From Amoebophrya sp. A120 (taxonomy: Eukaryota; Sar; Dinophyceae; Syndiniales; Amoebophryaceae), in assembly GCA_905178155.1 (NCBI GenBank), contig CAJINV010000012.1:3467144-3531143 (forward strand): 64,000 nucleotides of DNA, in the 5' to 3' direction. Under the pieces are notes generated by a model. The model was not told the DNA's origin, ran no database searches, and was given only the letters and a program-made list of their open reading frames with translations. A program made the position numbers and the translations under genes. Shown here piece after piece: positions 36,401 to 49,300 of the stretch (position 1 is its first letter; each line of letters begins with the position of its first letter).

Positions 36401-38761
36401 CTGGAGCAGAAAGCGAAGGAGGCATTGCAGCTGATCGAGAACCGCAAACGAAAGATCATCGAGGTATGCGAGTGCCAGGATCGAAATCGACAAAATCGAA
36501 AAAATTGTAAATGCGTATAAATGTAGGGCACGCATGGCCTGCGTTGGGGAGCACGAGCAGGCAAATGAGACCGACATCTGTACTTAGTCATGCGTCACTT
36601 GGAAGTTGGAACAAACTGAGGCTCCAACTGGTATCGGTTTTATGCGTCGCAAATTATTTCGATTTTGTTGATTTCGATTTTGGCACTCGGATACGAGGGC
36701 GAGTTCGGTCTCGCCTTTCGGTTTGTGGAGTTCGCCGTGGAGTTGTTAAATGACAAACTGTATGCTGTGCAAAAGTATCGTACTCGTAGTAATGGCAGAT
36801 ATGCATGACAAATCTTCCTCCTAAAGTAAAAGAGCATTACAAATCCCACTTTTCTCCTTGCCAAAACTTGTAATGCAATTTATACCAGTGCGTTCTTACT
36901 TTTGCAATGCATAAACTGGATCCGTTTTACCACAGAACCACACCGCTCTTTGACCAGGATTATAACCAGGATAACGAACCGGCGGGACGAACATTAAAGG
37001 ACTCCGACGAGTTCTCGCATTTGCACTATGCGGCCTTCAAGGAGTATGAAGAAATTGTCGAAACTGAACTACGGCAGTTTATTCTGGAGAAGGAACAATT
37101 CCCCTCGGTGGAAGCGTTTTTCGTCAACTTGCAGGACTTGATCGCGAAAGACGAGAAAAATCAGATCGACAATCGGTTGATTCAGGAAAACGAGCTGTTA
37201 GCGGAAGACCAGCTGCTATGGAGAGAAAAAAGTTTGTCACAGTCACTAACTTGCAGGCTTTGCATTACAAATTTTCTCAGCATCACAACTTTCCTCTGTA
37301 TTGCAGAAACACTAGGGAAATCCCTAATAAAGTTTGGCTGTGATGCATTTTTACGCATGACAGAAAATTTTGTATTGCAAGAATGCGCATGAGTGATCGT
37401 GACGAACTTTTTTTGTTTGATAGCTGCGGAGATTTGGGTCGGTGCAGGACTTGATCTCGGGGGTCTTATATCCTGTGCAAAAGTTGTACTATCGTACTCG
37501 TAGTAATTGCATTTATGCAATACAAATCTCGGAGTCTCAAGGTAAAACAGCATTACAAATTCCATTTCCAAGAATGCTGGGCTAATTTGTAATGCAATTC
37601 ATACTAGAAGTGCGTTAGCGTTACTTTTGCAATGCATATCTTAGACCAAGTGGAGTTCAACTTTTTCGCGGAGATGATGCGGTTTCGGGCCCAACAGGAG
37701 AAAGTGTTTGGACTGTTCTTCCGAAGCGAGGATTTGGTTGGTAAAGATGAACTAGTACAGCCGACGACTAGTGCTAGTACTTCTGCAGGAGGAGCCACTC
37801 CGGGGACCAACTCTTCAAGTAGTCGGGGACCAACATCTACTTCATCAATCCCCGAGCCCGAGCCGATTCCGGGCAGTGCGAATTTGTCACCGGCCGGCAG
37901 CGTGGTCGCTGGTCCCTCTTCTACTTCTGCTTCGCTTTCAGCATCAAGTTACTTGCAAATGACGTTGCTTGTGCCGGAAAATTGCCTTGGCGGCTCCACG
38001 GTGGCGTTTGAAACGCCCGACGGGCAGAACCTCACCGCAGTGGTTCCCGAAGGATTGCAGCCCGGTGCTGCATTCACGGTAGAGTACCAACCGCTTCAGA
38101 TGATGGTGATGACCTCTACGACCCCCGGTGCAGCAGCTCCTACTTCAGTTCTTGGAGACCACGATGCTGCAAGAACAAGCACAACAACCTTCACAGTGCA
38201 GGTGCCGGAAAATTGTGGCCCGGGAACGGTGCTGCTCGTAACCGCTATGGATTGCAAAAATGTCTGGGTTGTCTGGAAGGATGCAACTTGTGATGCTGCA
38301 TTTGGATTCTACAAAAATCTGCATTACATGAACAGCAAAAGAGGTCCAGTTTTTACGACGGCGAGAGGGCATTTCTCATGCGGTATAGGCATCAGGTTCA
38401 GGGAGCCCTGATAAAATCTGCGATGCTACTAGGGCATGCATCACAGACATCAGGGGTCATGCCAAAGCTGCATCACAAATCTCTGCATCCTTCCAGACCC
38501 AGACACTTTTGCATTTGATAACCGCGCCGAGCGGACAACAGGTGAATGTCGAGGTGCCGGCTGGGGTTTATCCTGTGCAAAAGTATCGTAGTCGTACTAA
38601 TTCATTGCAGTATATGCATGACAAATCTTCTTTTCAAAGTAAGACAGCATGACAAATTCCATTTCTCATGCTGAGCAAATTTGTAATGCAATTTGTACTA
38701 GTACGATACTTTTGCAGTTCATAGGGTTGTGTCGGGGATGAATTTCGAGGTGAGTATGTAG
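33452..38761 (+). CDS. Tandem BART-domain protein (ARL2BP/CFAP36-like)
   Basis: BART domains bind Arl2/Arl3-type small GTPases, often in cilia or mitochondria; that role here is inferred. The model has 16 exons cut by 15 introners and no other intron, 1824 nt, 607 aa. Two tandem copies of one layout are visible. Copy 1 (about 30-245): LVNRELEPLFESCIPYFEQ, YQKYIEVLEQKLTEFV, SVEDLFHAVLNMTEYSFFSQ. Copy 2 (about 255-395): AVELLNDKLDPFYHRTTPLF, AFKEYEEIVETELRQFI, SVQDLISGVLDQVEFNFFAE. The second half of each matches the family's pattern of a Phe-rich helix followed by F(A/K)xMxxFRAxxE. After a Ser/Thr linker, residues about 488-607 hold two copies of a VPENC..G..V..TP.GQ.....VP.G...G..F.V motif. 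TAG at 38759 ends it, but GAG/GTGAGTATG there is also a good donor, so a further exon is possible. Confidence 0.75.
33687..34037. mobile_element. Introner, family B (diverged 5' end)
   Basis: TSD GCAGT perfect. Starts TATGCATCTTTGCAAATATG, ends GACATATTTGCATTTGATA. Removal gives ETLEQYSCYQKYIE. Confidence 0.85.
34087..34348. mobile_element. Introner, family B
   Basis: TSD AGCTC perfect. Starts TATGGATTGTAAAAATGTCC, ends ACATTTTTACATTTGATA. Removal gives VLEQKLTEFVKTE. Confidence 0.9.
34382..34592. mobile_element. Introner, family J (single copy)
   Basis: TSD GAATT perfect. Subterminal inverted words GATATTCCGCGCCCGTG and CCTGTACGCGCGCGGAA; the outer ends are poorly paired. Removal gives TELNYDTEQNPNA. 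Confidence 0.8.
34632..35036 (+). mobile_element. Introner, family A, with nested insertion
   Basis: TSD GCGGA perfect. Starts TATGAATTGCAAAAGTACCG, ends CGATACTTTTGCACAGGATA. It is about 255 bp longer than other A copies because foreign sequence lies between two copies of AAGACAAAAGTA (about 34686-34697 and 34949-34960); the related copy at 43465 has that word once. Removal gives NAAAEFLQQLQ. Confidence 0.88.
35097..35363. mobile_element. Introner, family B (ATATG subtype)
   Basis: TSD TCGCG perfect. Starts TATCAAATGCAAATATGTC, ends CATATTTGCAATGCATA. Removal gives KEEVSREFEQFLA. Confidence 0.9.
35419..35568 (+). mobile_element. Introner, family A, forward
   Basis: TSD CCAGT perfect. Starts TATGCATTGCAAAAGTATCG, ends GATACTTTTGCACAGGATA. 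Removal gives VLAQFGYNNDTDG. Confidence 0.9.
35619..35824 (+). mobile_element. Introner, family D (206 bp)
   Basis: TSD TGCTT perfect. Close copy of 26222-26427 in the same orientation and of identical length. Followed after the TSD by only 8 bases of exon before the next introner. Confidence 0.9.
35838..36059. mobile_element. Introner, family G (single copy)
   Basis: TIR words CTCCCCCTCGTCCCCCTCG and GAGGGGGAGGGGGAG, ends TATGAGAG and CTGTCATA. Flanks CTGGT/CTGCT (4 of 5). With the neighbouring D element it leaves an 8-nt exon, 35830-35837. Removal gives AASAGGHQLRTAF. Confidence 0.8.
36143..36291 (-). mobile_element. Introner, family A, reverse
   Basis: Starts TATCCTGTACAAAAGTATC, ends ACTTTTGCAGTTCATA. 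Flanks GATGC/GGTGC (4 of 5). Removal gives ALMRMLFKPESVED. Confidence 0.85.
36465..36693. mobile_element. Introner, family E
   Basis: TSD CGAGG perfect. Starts TATGCGAGTGCCAGGATCG, ends GATTTTGGCACTCGGATA. One of only two perfect-TSD introners where a GT-AG intron is possible (GTATGC...ACGAG). Removal gives RKIIEGEFGLAFRF. Confidence 0.9.
36761..36913 (-). mobile_element. Introner, family A, reverse
   Basis: TSD AACTG perfect. Starts TATGCTGTGCAAAAGTATCG, ends ACTTTTGCAATGCATA. Removal gives LLNDKLDPFYHRT. Confidence 0.9.
37217..37422 (-). mobile_element. Introner, family D (206 bp), reverse
   Basis: TSD GCTGC perfect. Starts TATGGAGAGAAAAAAGTTTG, ends CTTTTTTTGTTTGATA, opposite to the other D copies yet also 206 bp. 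Removal gives AEDQLRRFGSVQDL. Confidence 0.9.
37469..37638 (-). mobile_element. Introner, family A, reverse
   Basis: TSD TCTTA perfect. Starts TATCCTGTGCAAAAGTTG, ends TACTTTTGCAATGCATA. Removal gives LISGVLDQVEFNFF. Confidence 0.9.
38246..38520. mobile_element. Introner, family B
   Basis: TSD ACCGC perfect. Starts TATGGATTGCAAAAATGTC, ends CACTTTTGCATTTGATA. Removal gives VLLVTAPSGQQVNV, rebuilding the TP.GQ motif of the C-terminal repeat. Confidence 0.92.
38569..38723 (-). mobile_element. Introner, family A, reverse
   Basis: TSD GGGTT perfect. Starts TATCCTGTGCAAAAGTATCG, ends ACTTTTGCAGTTCATA. Removal gives VPAGVVSGMNFEV. Confidence 0.92.
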
Positions 38762-40325
38762 AGAAATACTAAGTTGTGGAGTAAATAAGCTCGTCCTGCT
38801 GGAGCTGCTGCTGTACCTCTACCTGGAGGTTTATCTGGAGTTCGTCTATCAACGAAGAGATGGTGGTCGTGAAGCCTACCTCGTCTTCTCTGACAATAAA
38901 CCACACGAGCATGTTAACCGAGGTTGTTTGTACTTGTTTTCCAAGAAAAAATCTCGAAACTCGACCTGTATTGTACATGTACAACGAACATCAAACCACG
39001 TCAGCCGAATTTTTTTTCAACAGCAAATAGAAGAAGTACAACTGGGAAGATTTCTAGGCTTCCTCACCTGTAAATATATTACGCAAACTTCTAGAAGTAG
39101 AATGAATACAGAATCACACGACGACAGCATGTGCATGCGAGAGGACAAAGATCCGAGATCAGAAGCACAAACATAGGGCGTTGAAAAAGCGTAGGGTCCG
39201 CACCTCCAGCATTTCCTGGGATGTAGCAGCGGAAAACACTTTTTGGATTTTATAATATCATTGCAAAGACGAGTGGATTTATAAAAAAAACTTTCGCGCA
39301 TGGTCCTTTTCCTACAACACACTGCGCACCAACCAAACCGGATTTTTTGAATCATTTCAATAAAACATGAACACTATTCAAATTCTCGCGCTCCTAGATC
39401 CTATTTATTGGGCAGACAAATTTTCACGTAATAAAAAAAGACAAAAGGCACCAGCTTAGGCGGGTATTATTTCGCTTGCTCCGCGGGGAAACCCTGGTGC
39501 ATTTTTCGACATCTGCGATGTAAATTGTAATATATAAACTGAATAAGAAATAATTCTGAGGCAATAATGCGTCGCCATCTTCAACATCAACACGTTCTTG
39601 GCGTGACCTGCTATCCCTAACGACGTCCAGGAGATCTTCAGACTTGGTCGCAGGTACCCTGTGTATCAGGATCAAAAGCGGCCGCTCAGTCAGGGAACTA
39701 CACAGTCGATGGTAAACCGAAAGATCTTCGATGCCATGAACATGAAAATGATCACAGCATCAGTCGTTCCTGCTGTTTCATCCTTCTCTTTCGGTCGTCG
39801 GGTCTTGTGTCATGGTAAGTACTATACCTTTACATCTTCTAACTTTTGACTACAGCGACACCAAAACAAACACATTCGAGGTGAGATTGTTTTTAGTTAG
39901 TGGTTTAAGTTTAACTTCGTTCATCTAAGAGTATGACTCCCCACGAGCACGTCGACTTCATCGTTTGGAGAGATGAACATATGTGATCATCATCATCGTC
40001 TGACCTCAATCCCCGCACGATTGAGACTGATATGTTGTTCTGATACAAACAAAATATGATTGGAAGACCAAAGATCGATCATGTTGGCCAACAAGTACTC
40101 TGCTCGAGGACCACGGGGTGACAACATTTTTCCCACGACAAAATTCCAACCTCCACAGGGGTACTTCTATAAGCAGTCGGAGCAGTAGTTACTAAACACA
40201 ACACGACCTTCAACATCTTCGCTCTCCTGACAGTATACCTGGCAGGGGGAGAAGCGAAGAACTGTCGAGCAGCAAGACAAGACATTATACCAATAGGACC
40301 CTGACCACATCCGGAACGTCGCAAG
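38762..40325. other. Intergenic, no gene seen
   Basis: No supported gene. A short frame at 39706-39812 ends at a strong donor-like CATG/GTAAGTAC, but no partner exon was found. No introner. Confidence 0.5.
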
Positions 40326-43300
40326 ATGCTTTCCGACGACGGGGGCCAACAAAAGCTCTACCTGTTGGAGCAGGCAATCGTGCTCCTTTTCGGGCCGCAC
40401 ACGCCCCAGCGACAAGAAGCCGAGAACTTCGTGAACACGTATGCACTGCAGCAAAAGTTGTATCGTCCTAGTAGTGAACTGCCCTTATTAGAACAAATTT
40501 GCTCAGCATGAAGATGACAACTGGAAGCGGCCGTAATGTTGTTTTAGGTTAGGAAGGCAATTTGTCATCCATATTATCTGCAATTAGAAGTATAGCACGG
40601 GTGCGATATTACAACTTTTGCACAGGATAACACGCACCACTTAGCTACTTTCACAAGTCTTTTCGAGCAAACGAAATCGGAGCAGATTCAGTACTATCAA
40701 ATGCAAAAATGTCTGGGTCTGGAAACTTGTGATGCTGAATTGCGCATGATTGAAGCGCTTCCAATGGCAGCCAAGCATGACAAGTTTTTGAGAGGCCTGC
40801 TGAAGCTGATGCCTAGCACGCATTACAAATTGTGCTATTGCATGACAAAGAAAGCTTCTCTTTTGCTGCTTATGCAACACAGATTTTCCAGGAATGCATG
40901 ACACGCACTACAAGTTCCACTTTTTCAGACCCAGACATTTTTACATTTGATAAGTACTACTGCCTCATGCGGCTGGACCAGAACGTGGAGCAGTCGGTGG
41001 AGCTACGAAGGGATGTGATCGTGCCGTTTATTCTAACCCAGTGCTGTTCGGAGAAGTTCGATTTGAGTCTGTTATGAAATGCAAAAGTATCGTACTCGTT
41101 GTATAAATGCATGACAACTTCCCTGCTCAGCATGAGAAATAAAATTTGCAATGCGGATTTGACTTGAGAAAGAAATTTGTAATGCATGATCGCAATTACT
41201 ACGAGGACGATACTTTTGCACAGGATATCTGTCCAAAGCGAACAAGAACAAATTGTCCTTCATCTACTACTATCAGATGCAAAAGTGTCTGGGTCCTCTG
41301 GAAGACTGCAACTTGTGATGCTGCGTTTGGATTCCAAAAAATTCTGTATTGCATGAGCAGCAAAGGGAATGCGATTTCTGCTACGCGGAGAGGGCATTTG
41401 CCATGCGGAATAGGCATCAAGATGCCCTCAAAAATCTGTGATGCTAGGGCACGCATCACAGACGAGACATCATGGCTCATGCTGCAAAACGTGCATCACA
41501 AGGCTGAGAAAAATCTTCCAGACCCAGACACTTTTGTAATCCATAACTACAAATGCGTTGTGCTGGACTACTGCCACGACGATCATGGAGGACACGTACA
41601 AAACCAGCATCAGCGCGAGATTTATTTCTGGGCAACGGCCTTCTCCGACATTTTCGACCACTCTGTTTGCAGAGTGGCCATACAGGAAGCGGAGTGCCAG
41701 GATCGACAGCGGGTGGAGATGTTGAAAGCTAATGCAGTACTGAAGATGTCCTCTGGCAGCTCAGGAGGTGGCGGCAGCACTAGTTCCTCCTCAACATCCG
41801 CGGTCGCAAACAACATTACCGCTCCTAGTTCCCTGGCATCTTTAGCCTCCTCTCACTCCACCGCGGACGCGGTAAAGTACCGGTTGGTGGAGTTAATGAA
41901 CCGCGTGTTGTTCGAGTTATCCGAGAACCTTCTCTGCGAAGACGCGGCCTTCCGGTTGGACACTATGGATTGCAAAAATGTCTGGGTCTGGAAGGTTGCA
42001 ACTTGTCATGCTGTTTTTGGACTCTAAAAAAATTTGTATTGCTTGACCAGCAAGAGGAGCCCAGACTGTGCTACGCGGAGAGGGCATTTGTCATGCGGAA
42101 TAGGCATCAGGAAGCCTTCCAAAAATCTGTGATGCTAAATCATACACTACAGGCATCATGGGTCATGCAAAATATGCATGACAAACCTGGCACTCTTCCA
42201 GACCCAGACAGTTTTGCACTTGATAGACACGGCGGAAAAGCGAAATCGAGCGAGTGTCTGCAAGGAACGGATCAAGCAGAAGGAGTGGGATTTCTTTGTC
42301 AACATCTGGATGAATGTGCTGGGAAAGCTATCGAAAGGAAAAATCCCCCCTCCCCATATCGAAAACGAAATTTGTGATGCTGTATTTGAGGTCACAAATC
42401 GACTCGTCATGCTAGAAGGCCAAGAGCCGCAGTCGTGGCCTCGTTTGCAGGCAATTTGTCATGCTGTTTCCCACTCTCAGCTGCCTCCTATCATGCTGAA
42501 GATGCAAGGCTTCCCCACGCCACCCAGCACTGCAGTCCGCATCTTTTCCCGTGTAGCATGACAAAGCTGATTTGTGACAACAAATCTGCATCACAGATTT
42601 CCGTTTTGATATGGGGAGGGGGGATTTTTCCTTTTGAGAAAAGCCGTTGGTGGAAAGTAGCTCGAGCAGTAGTTGCACAACTAGTTCAACGTCGACCCAA
42701 AACAGCAGTACAACAAACTCTTCTGCAACAAATTCAAATCATCAACCACTGCTGTACCAGTTTGGTGGTCACCAGCACCGCGCTGCTGACCACCAGCAGC
42801 AGGAGTATCAGGTAATCGCGGCCAACAACGCAATATGAACTGCAAAAGTATCGTACTCGTATAAATGCATCGAATTTTCTCAGCATGCGAAATGAAATTT
42901 CAATTTGTCATGCTGATTTACTTTAAGAAAAAAATTTGTAATGTTGCAAGACCTGCATTTATACGAATGCGATACTTTTGCACAGGATACGCAAGACTGC
43001 TGAATCTGCAGTCGGACTGTCTCCTGGCGATGAAGGAATTCATTCCCTGGGTTGAGTATCAAAAGGAAAAATCCCCCCTCCCCATATCAAAACGAAATTT
43101 CTGATGCTGGATTTGGATACACAAATCAAATTTGTGTTGCAGTAGAGGAAGGCACGCAGATCCTGAGCCTAGGCGGGGGCCTTTTGTTGTAGGCGCCTAG
43201 CATGGTAGACGGCTACCCTGTAGGCCTTACAGCGTTACAAATCGCCGGCATAACCACGTGGCGGGCAGCCTGAGCGTGCCTTCTTGCAAGACAGACCCGG

Positions 43301-46300
43301 CCTGTGGTCAAAAATCAGCAACACAAATTAGCGGAGGCATACCTTTTCGATATGGGGAGGGGGGATTTTTTCTTTTCATATTGAGGCGGTCAAGGTTTGG
43401 AACCAAACCACGATCCAAACGCTGCAGAGGCTCATGCTGTCCGCTATTGAGCGGAGGAAAAAAATATGAATTGCAAAAGTATCGTACTAGGCTAAATTGC
43501 ATGACAAATTCGCTCAGCAAGACAAAAGTAATTTGTAATGCTGTTTTACCTTGAGAATAACATTTGTCATGCATATTTGCAATTGGTACGAGTGCGATAC
43601 TTTTGCACAGGATAAAAAAACGAAGAGCAGTCGCTGAGACTGTCCGACGCTTCTGTTTCCACCTGTGTATCAAATGTAAAAATGTCTGGGTCTGGAACAA
43701 GAATGCAAGATTTGCGATGCAGTTTTTCCATGACCCATGAGGCCTGGAATGCAGCGCCTAGCATGACAAACGCCGTGAGGTGTCTACCATGCTTATCCTG
43801 CATGAGAAACTCCCTGTCAAACAGGTCAAAAGTGGACATCTTTTGGTAATCATGCAACACAAGTTTTTGCATGCTTCAGATTCAGCATCACAAGTTGCAT
43901 TCTTCCAGACCCAGACACTTTTGCACTTGATATTGTGGAAGCGAGAACAACCCGGGGTTCCCGCACTCCGGGAACCAAACCACTTCCCTTATGCCAGCCT
44001 CAGAATGGAAATCCTCAAAGTGGAAATGATTTGTAATGCAAAAAAACGACTCCAGTTGAAGCGCCATTTCTAGTCGGCGCATGACAAATTTACCGGGCAC
44101 TCAAAGCATGTCTGTCATGCTAGTTAGGGCAAAAGGGTGCCCTTCTCTCGTGCTGATCAGCAACACAGTTCTGAACCCGGAGAAGCACAATAGCCGGCCT
44201 CCATTGCGTCCTCTGCAATGCAGTTTTTTTGGTGTCGCATTTCATGCATCACAAATTATTTCCACTTTGAGAATTTCCATTCTGAGGCTTTCATATCCCT
44301 GTTCCCCGTCTGCTGCGACGTGTTCGACGCGCTGTTGAAACGGAAGTTCTCGTCGGAGAACCAGATCGACAAGTTGAAAGCGTTGTCCGTTTTTCGCATC
44401 ACCGAGTTCTTTTTGGAGCAGCTGGCGGACAGCGATCTGGTGCCAACAGTTGGTGGAATATCAAACACTTCTAGCGATGTTGGTGCCAACATGACAGGTA
44501 ATCAACAGCTCGGTGTGATTTATTCCGCCGCGAACTCCACAGCGACGACGCCAAATGTGGTGGCGAGCAGCGAAACCGCCGGGATGATCATGAACGGCAG
44601 CCAGCAAGAACACGGGATGCACCACCTCCGTTTGATCCAGAGCCAAAACCCTTTCGAGGAAGACAGCGATTTGTGGCTGGATATGAATTGCAAAGGCATT
44701 GTACTATTATGAATTGCATTACAAAGTTCCTTGGCATGAGAAATGGAATTTGTAATGCTGATTGACCTTAGGAAAAAGTCTTGTAATGCATGACTGCAAT
44801 TACTACGAGTGCGATGCTTGTTTTGCACTGGATACTGGAGAAAAAAGTCGAAGTCGTCGACTCTTTAGCGGAAGCGGTGCTGGAAATTATTACAATGAAA
44901 AATGCCCCCTCCCCATATCAAAACGGAAATCTGTGATGCAGATTTGTGGTCACAAATCTGCTTTGTGATGCTAGAAGGCAAAAGATGAGGACTGTAGCGC
45001 TGCCTAGCGTGGGAAAGCCTTGCAGCTCCAGGATGACAGGATGCAACTGGAAGTGGGAAACAGCATGACAGATTGCCTGCAATTTAGGCCGCAGCTTCGT
45101 CTCTTGGCCTTCTAGCAATACAAGTCGACTTGTGTATTCAAATACAGCATCACAAATTCGCGCATCTTCCGTTTCCGATATGGGGTTGGGGCTTTTTTCA
45201 CTTTGATAGAAATCTACGTGAATTTACGGAAAAAACTGGGCACGTACAACACGAACGTTGTGGAGAATAAACACAAGGCGTCGAAGAAATCGAAACCCAG
45301 CACTTCCGCGAAGATGCACCCCAATAATTCGGAGCAAAATCTCAGCCAGCAGCTGCGGGAGAGGGACAGAGCCAATAATAATGACATTAATTTACAGCAT
45401 CTACTCGACGCGGAAGGCGAGGCGTTGCGGCTACTTGGGGTGTTGCTGCCCCAGATCAGCAATTATTTCGCGCACCCAAGGTTTGCGATTGCCAACTCGG
45501 TGGAGGTATCAAATGTAAAAGTGTCTGGGTCCTCTGGAAGAATGCCAGACTTGTCATGCAGGTTTTCCATGACTCATGAAGTCTGGTATCGAGGACATAG
45601 CATGACAGATTCTGTGAGAGTTCTATCGTGCCTATCCTGCATGAGAAACTGCCGCTCGATTAGGTCAAAAGTGGGCAGCTTTTGGCAATCATGCAACACA
45701 GATTTTTACATGATTCAGATTTAGCATGACAAGCTGCTTTGTTCCAGACCCAGACACTTTTGCATTCCATAGGAGGAGTTTCTGTCTGAGTTTTTCCGCG
45801 AGGTGGAGCATTTGATCGTTCCAGAAATAAACTACGCACAGAATGCTGGTGATCATCTTCCCCAAGGTGCTGGACCTCAACAAAGCAGTAGTAGTAGTTC
45901 TACCACAACAGCAGGCCAGCAACCACCACCAGCTCGTCGCAGTGGACCTCTTATCAAGTGCAAATATGTCTGGGTCTGCAAACTTGTAATGCTGAATGGT
46001 CATGATTGACTGCGTTTTTAAGTGCAGAAGTGCAGCATGACAAATTTTTCAAACGGTTTCTCATGCGCAGAACGCATTACGAAGTCCGCTTTGGTATGAC
46101 GAAAGTGTGGCACTTTGTGCGCTGCTTATGCAATACAGATTTTTTAGATATGCGAAACGCGCGATACAACAGTTTCAACCTTTGTCATTGTCCAGACACA
46201 GAGATATTTGCGGTTGATCCCTCTGTTCACCAGACAACTCCTGCGACCGGTGTTCGAGTCGCTGCTGTCCTCGTTTGTCATGCGCATGGCGCTATGCATT

Positions 46301-49300
46301 GCAAAAGTATCGTACTCGTATAAATGCATTACAAATTTGCTCAGCATGAGAAATGAAATTTGTAATGCGGATGTACTTTATGAGAAAGATCTGTAATGCA
46401 TGACTCCATGACTCCAATTACTACGAGTGCGATACTTTTGCACAGGATAGGGGCTGCCGAGCTGGTTTTCGGTCCACGACGAAGACGATAAGGACCACGT
46501 GGAATTTCTGGAGTACCAGAAACACTTGAAGAACTATCTGAAAGTTCTGTTAAAGGTTGACGAATATGCATTGCAAAAGTATCGTACTAGTATGAATTGC
46601 ATATACAAATTTGCTCAACCTGACTAAATTACCGATAGAAACCGGATTTGTCTTGCTAGTCTGGCATTTATAGTACGAGTACGACGCTTTTGCATTGCAT
46701 AGCGAACAGATTGTGTTTCGCTGGATCCAGCAGGAATGCGAAAATGTGGGCACGAAATACCTCCAGCACTTGATCTATTTTAGTACTTCGAATGCAGCTG
46801 GCGGAACGCCGACACCAGCAGCCACTCTGCATCAACAGCAGCCCCTCCCGGCGGCATTGCTAGTCGCGCCACACCATCCGGAGGCTGCGACGAATGTGTT
46901 CTGTGGGGCGGGGGGTCGTGGTGAATACAACAGCATCGGCGGGATGATTTCTTCTTACCAACAACTGCAATACCTCACCGACCCGTCTGTGCTGTTGGTC
47001 TCCTCCTGTGCTGCAGTAGCTGCCACGACGGCTAACAAGTCTAAAGACCACGCTATGATCAATCAGTACGAAGCCTCGCCGAGTTACCTCCGCGCCCGGC
47101 AGAAGGAATTTCGACAAAGAGCGAATTACGACTGCGTTCCGGCACACGTGGTGAGTTTCTGTGTGTGGCTCGAGACCCTCGCAGATTTGCGGGCAAAGGA
47201 GATACCGACGTATCAGACAAGCCACCCGCTGGTGCAAGTGGTAACGTACCTCTTCTCAGAGCAGTTTCTGCAGAAATTGCCCAATGGAAGTTGTACTAGC
47301 GAAATAAATTTCGTCTCGACGTCGCGGTCACACTCAGCAGGTGTAGAGAACAACGCTGTTGTCCACGCCGATAATAATCACGACCAGATCCGATCCTCCA
47401 GCGAACGAGGCGGGTCAGCGTCTTCGTCCTCTTCCTACGCGAAACTCCTTGACCAAGTGAAGCTGGCGATTTCAGATTTGATATGAAGTGCAAAAGTATC
47501 GTACTCGTATAAATGCATGACAAATTTCCTTAGCATGAGAAACAAAATTTGCAATGCGGATTTGCCTTGAGAAAAAAACTTGTAATGCATGATTGCAATT
47601 ACTACGAGTACGATACTTTTGCACAGGATATTTGATCGTGAAGTACAAAGTCATCGTGGAGAAAGACAACGGTAATAGTACCGGTAAGAGTCTGTTGAAT
47701 ATGCATTGCAAATATGTCTGGGTCTGGGAGGATCCAAACTTGTCATGCTTCTATTTTTGGACTCTCAAAAATTTGTGTTGCATGAGCAGCAATAGCAATA
47801 GGAGTCCAGAAATTCCCCGTCCAAGTCTTGGACGGGGCATTTCTCATGCAGGATAGGCATCAAGAAGCACTCGGAAGATGCTAGGACATACATCACAGAC
47901 GTCATGGGTGATGTAAGGCGTGCATGACAAATCTTCCAGTCTTCCAGACCCAGACATATTTGCAGTTGATATTGAAGAACGTGCTGCAATTTTTCGTCGA
48001 GAACCTCCAGAATCTGCGGATCCGGAAACGTGTGGCCTACAACTTCAACAAATTCGTGAAGAAAATCCGGTCCAGTCTCTCCACCGCGAGCCCGACCGCG
48101 GGTTTGTCGATAGAGATGGTGAACCACATTGCGTCCGCGAAATTGCTTCAAGTGCCGTTGGAGGTGGTCACCGACGACGCGGACGACTCGCAGGAGAACA
48201 TCTTCGAGGCGTTGGGCGTGGTGACATGCGGCGTGGACGGAAAGTTCACCCGGGATTTTTTCCAAAAAATCCTCTCGGTACCAGTCCAGCAGCTGCAGGA
48301 ACTAGTGATTTCGGAGAAGTTTGGCGGCAACGAACAGCAATTTTTCACCGCGTTACGGGATCGACATTTGGACTCCCCGTCGAAACTAGGATTGTCCCAG
48401 ATCCAGCTCGATCCGGTCACCGCGGCGCACCAATTGGAACCCTTGCTCGGCAGTTACTGCTGCAGACTCTTTTCCTGCTTGTCTACCTTTTCCAAACCGT
48501 TCACCCAACTCCGACCGGATCTGGTCGCGGAATGGAGAGAACTCCTGGTTTTAATATCCAAGAAAAAAACATTGTAGGTGTAACTTTTTTGGAGGAACAG
48601 CATCACAAATTTGTCTGGCATGACAGCAAAAACCTGTCATGCGCAGATAGCACGTGAAAACGCCCTTTAATGGATCTTACGATGCATGCCAAGCATGACA
48701 GACGCCATCATCTTGCATGTTGCGCATCACAAATTTACATATAACAGCGTTTTTTTCTTGGATATTTAACCGAGAAAGTGCACTCCCAGTTCGAGGCGGC
48801 GCACAAACCCGAGGTAAAGTCCGCCTTTCGGGTCTTTCTGCGGCAGATGATGCGGGTCCTGGACGCGCAGACCCTGTTCGAAGCTCTGTCGGTACTATTG
48901 CCGAAAATGTACGGCGTGGAGTTGAAACGGCTGGGCAATGTGGAAGAGGGAATCAGAAATAGTTGTCAGAGTGGTGGTGGACGAGGAGGTTCTTCATCTG
49001 CAAGCAGCTCTTCGTTCAACAGCGCAACGAATCAAAATCATAATCAGGCCCCACAACAGCAGCAGGGTGGGCCTCTAATGATCGATAGCAGGAACAGAGA
49101 AGCCATATCGGACTTTACGAGCTGCAAAAGTATCGTACTCGTAGTGATTGCTGCTATGCATGACAAATCTCTTTCCTAAGGTAAAACAGCATTACAAATT
49201 TCAATTGTAATGCTGAGCTAATTTGTGATGCAATTTGTGCTAGTACGATGCTTTTGCATTCGATAGACTTCATGGCGACGCAATTTGATGACATCCGCGA

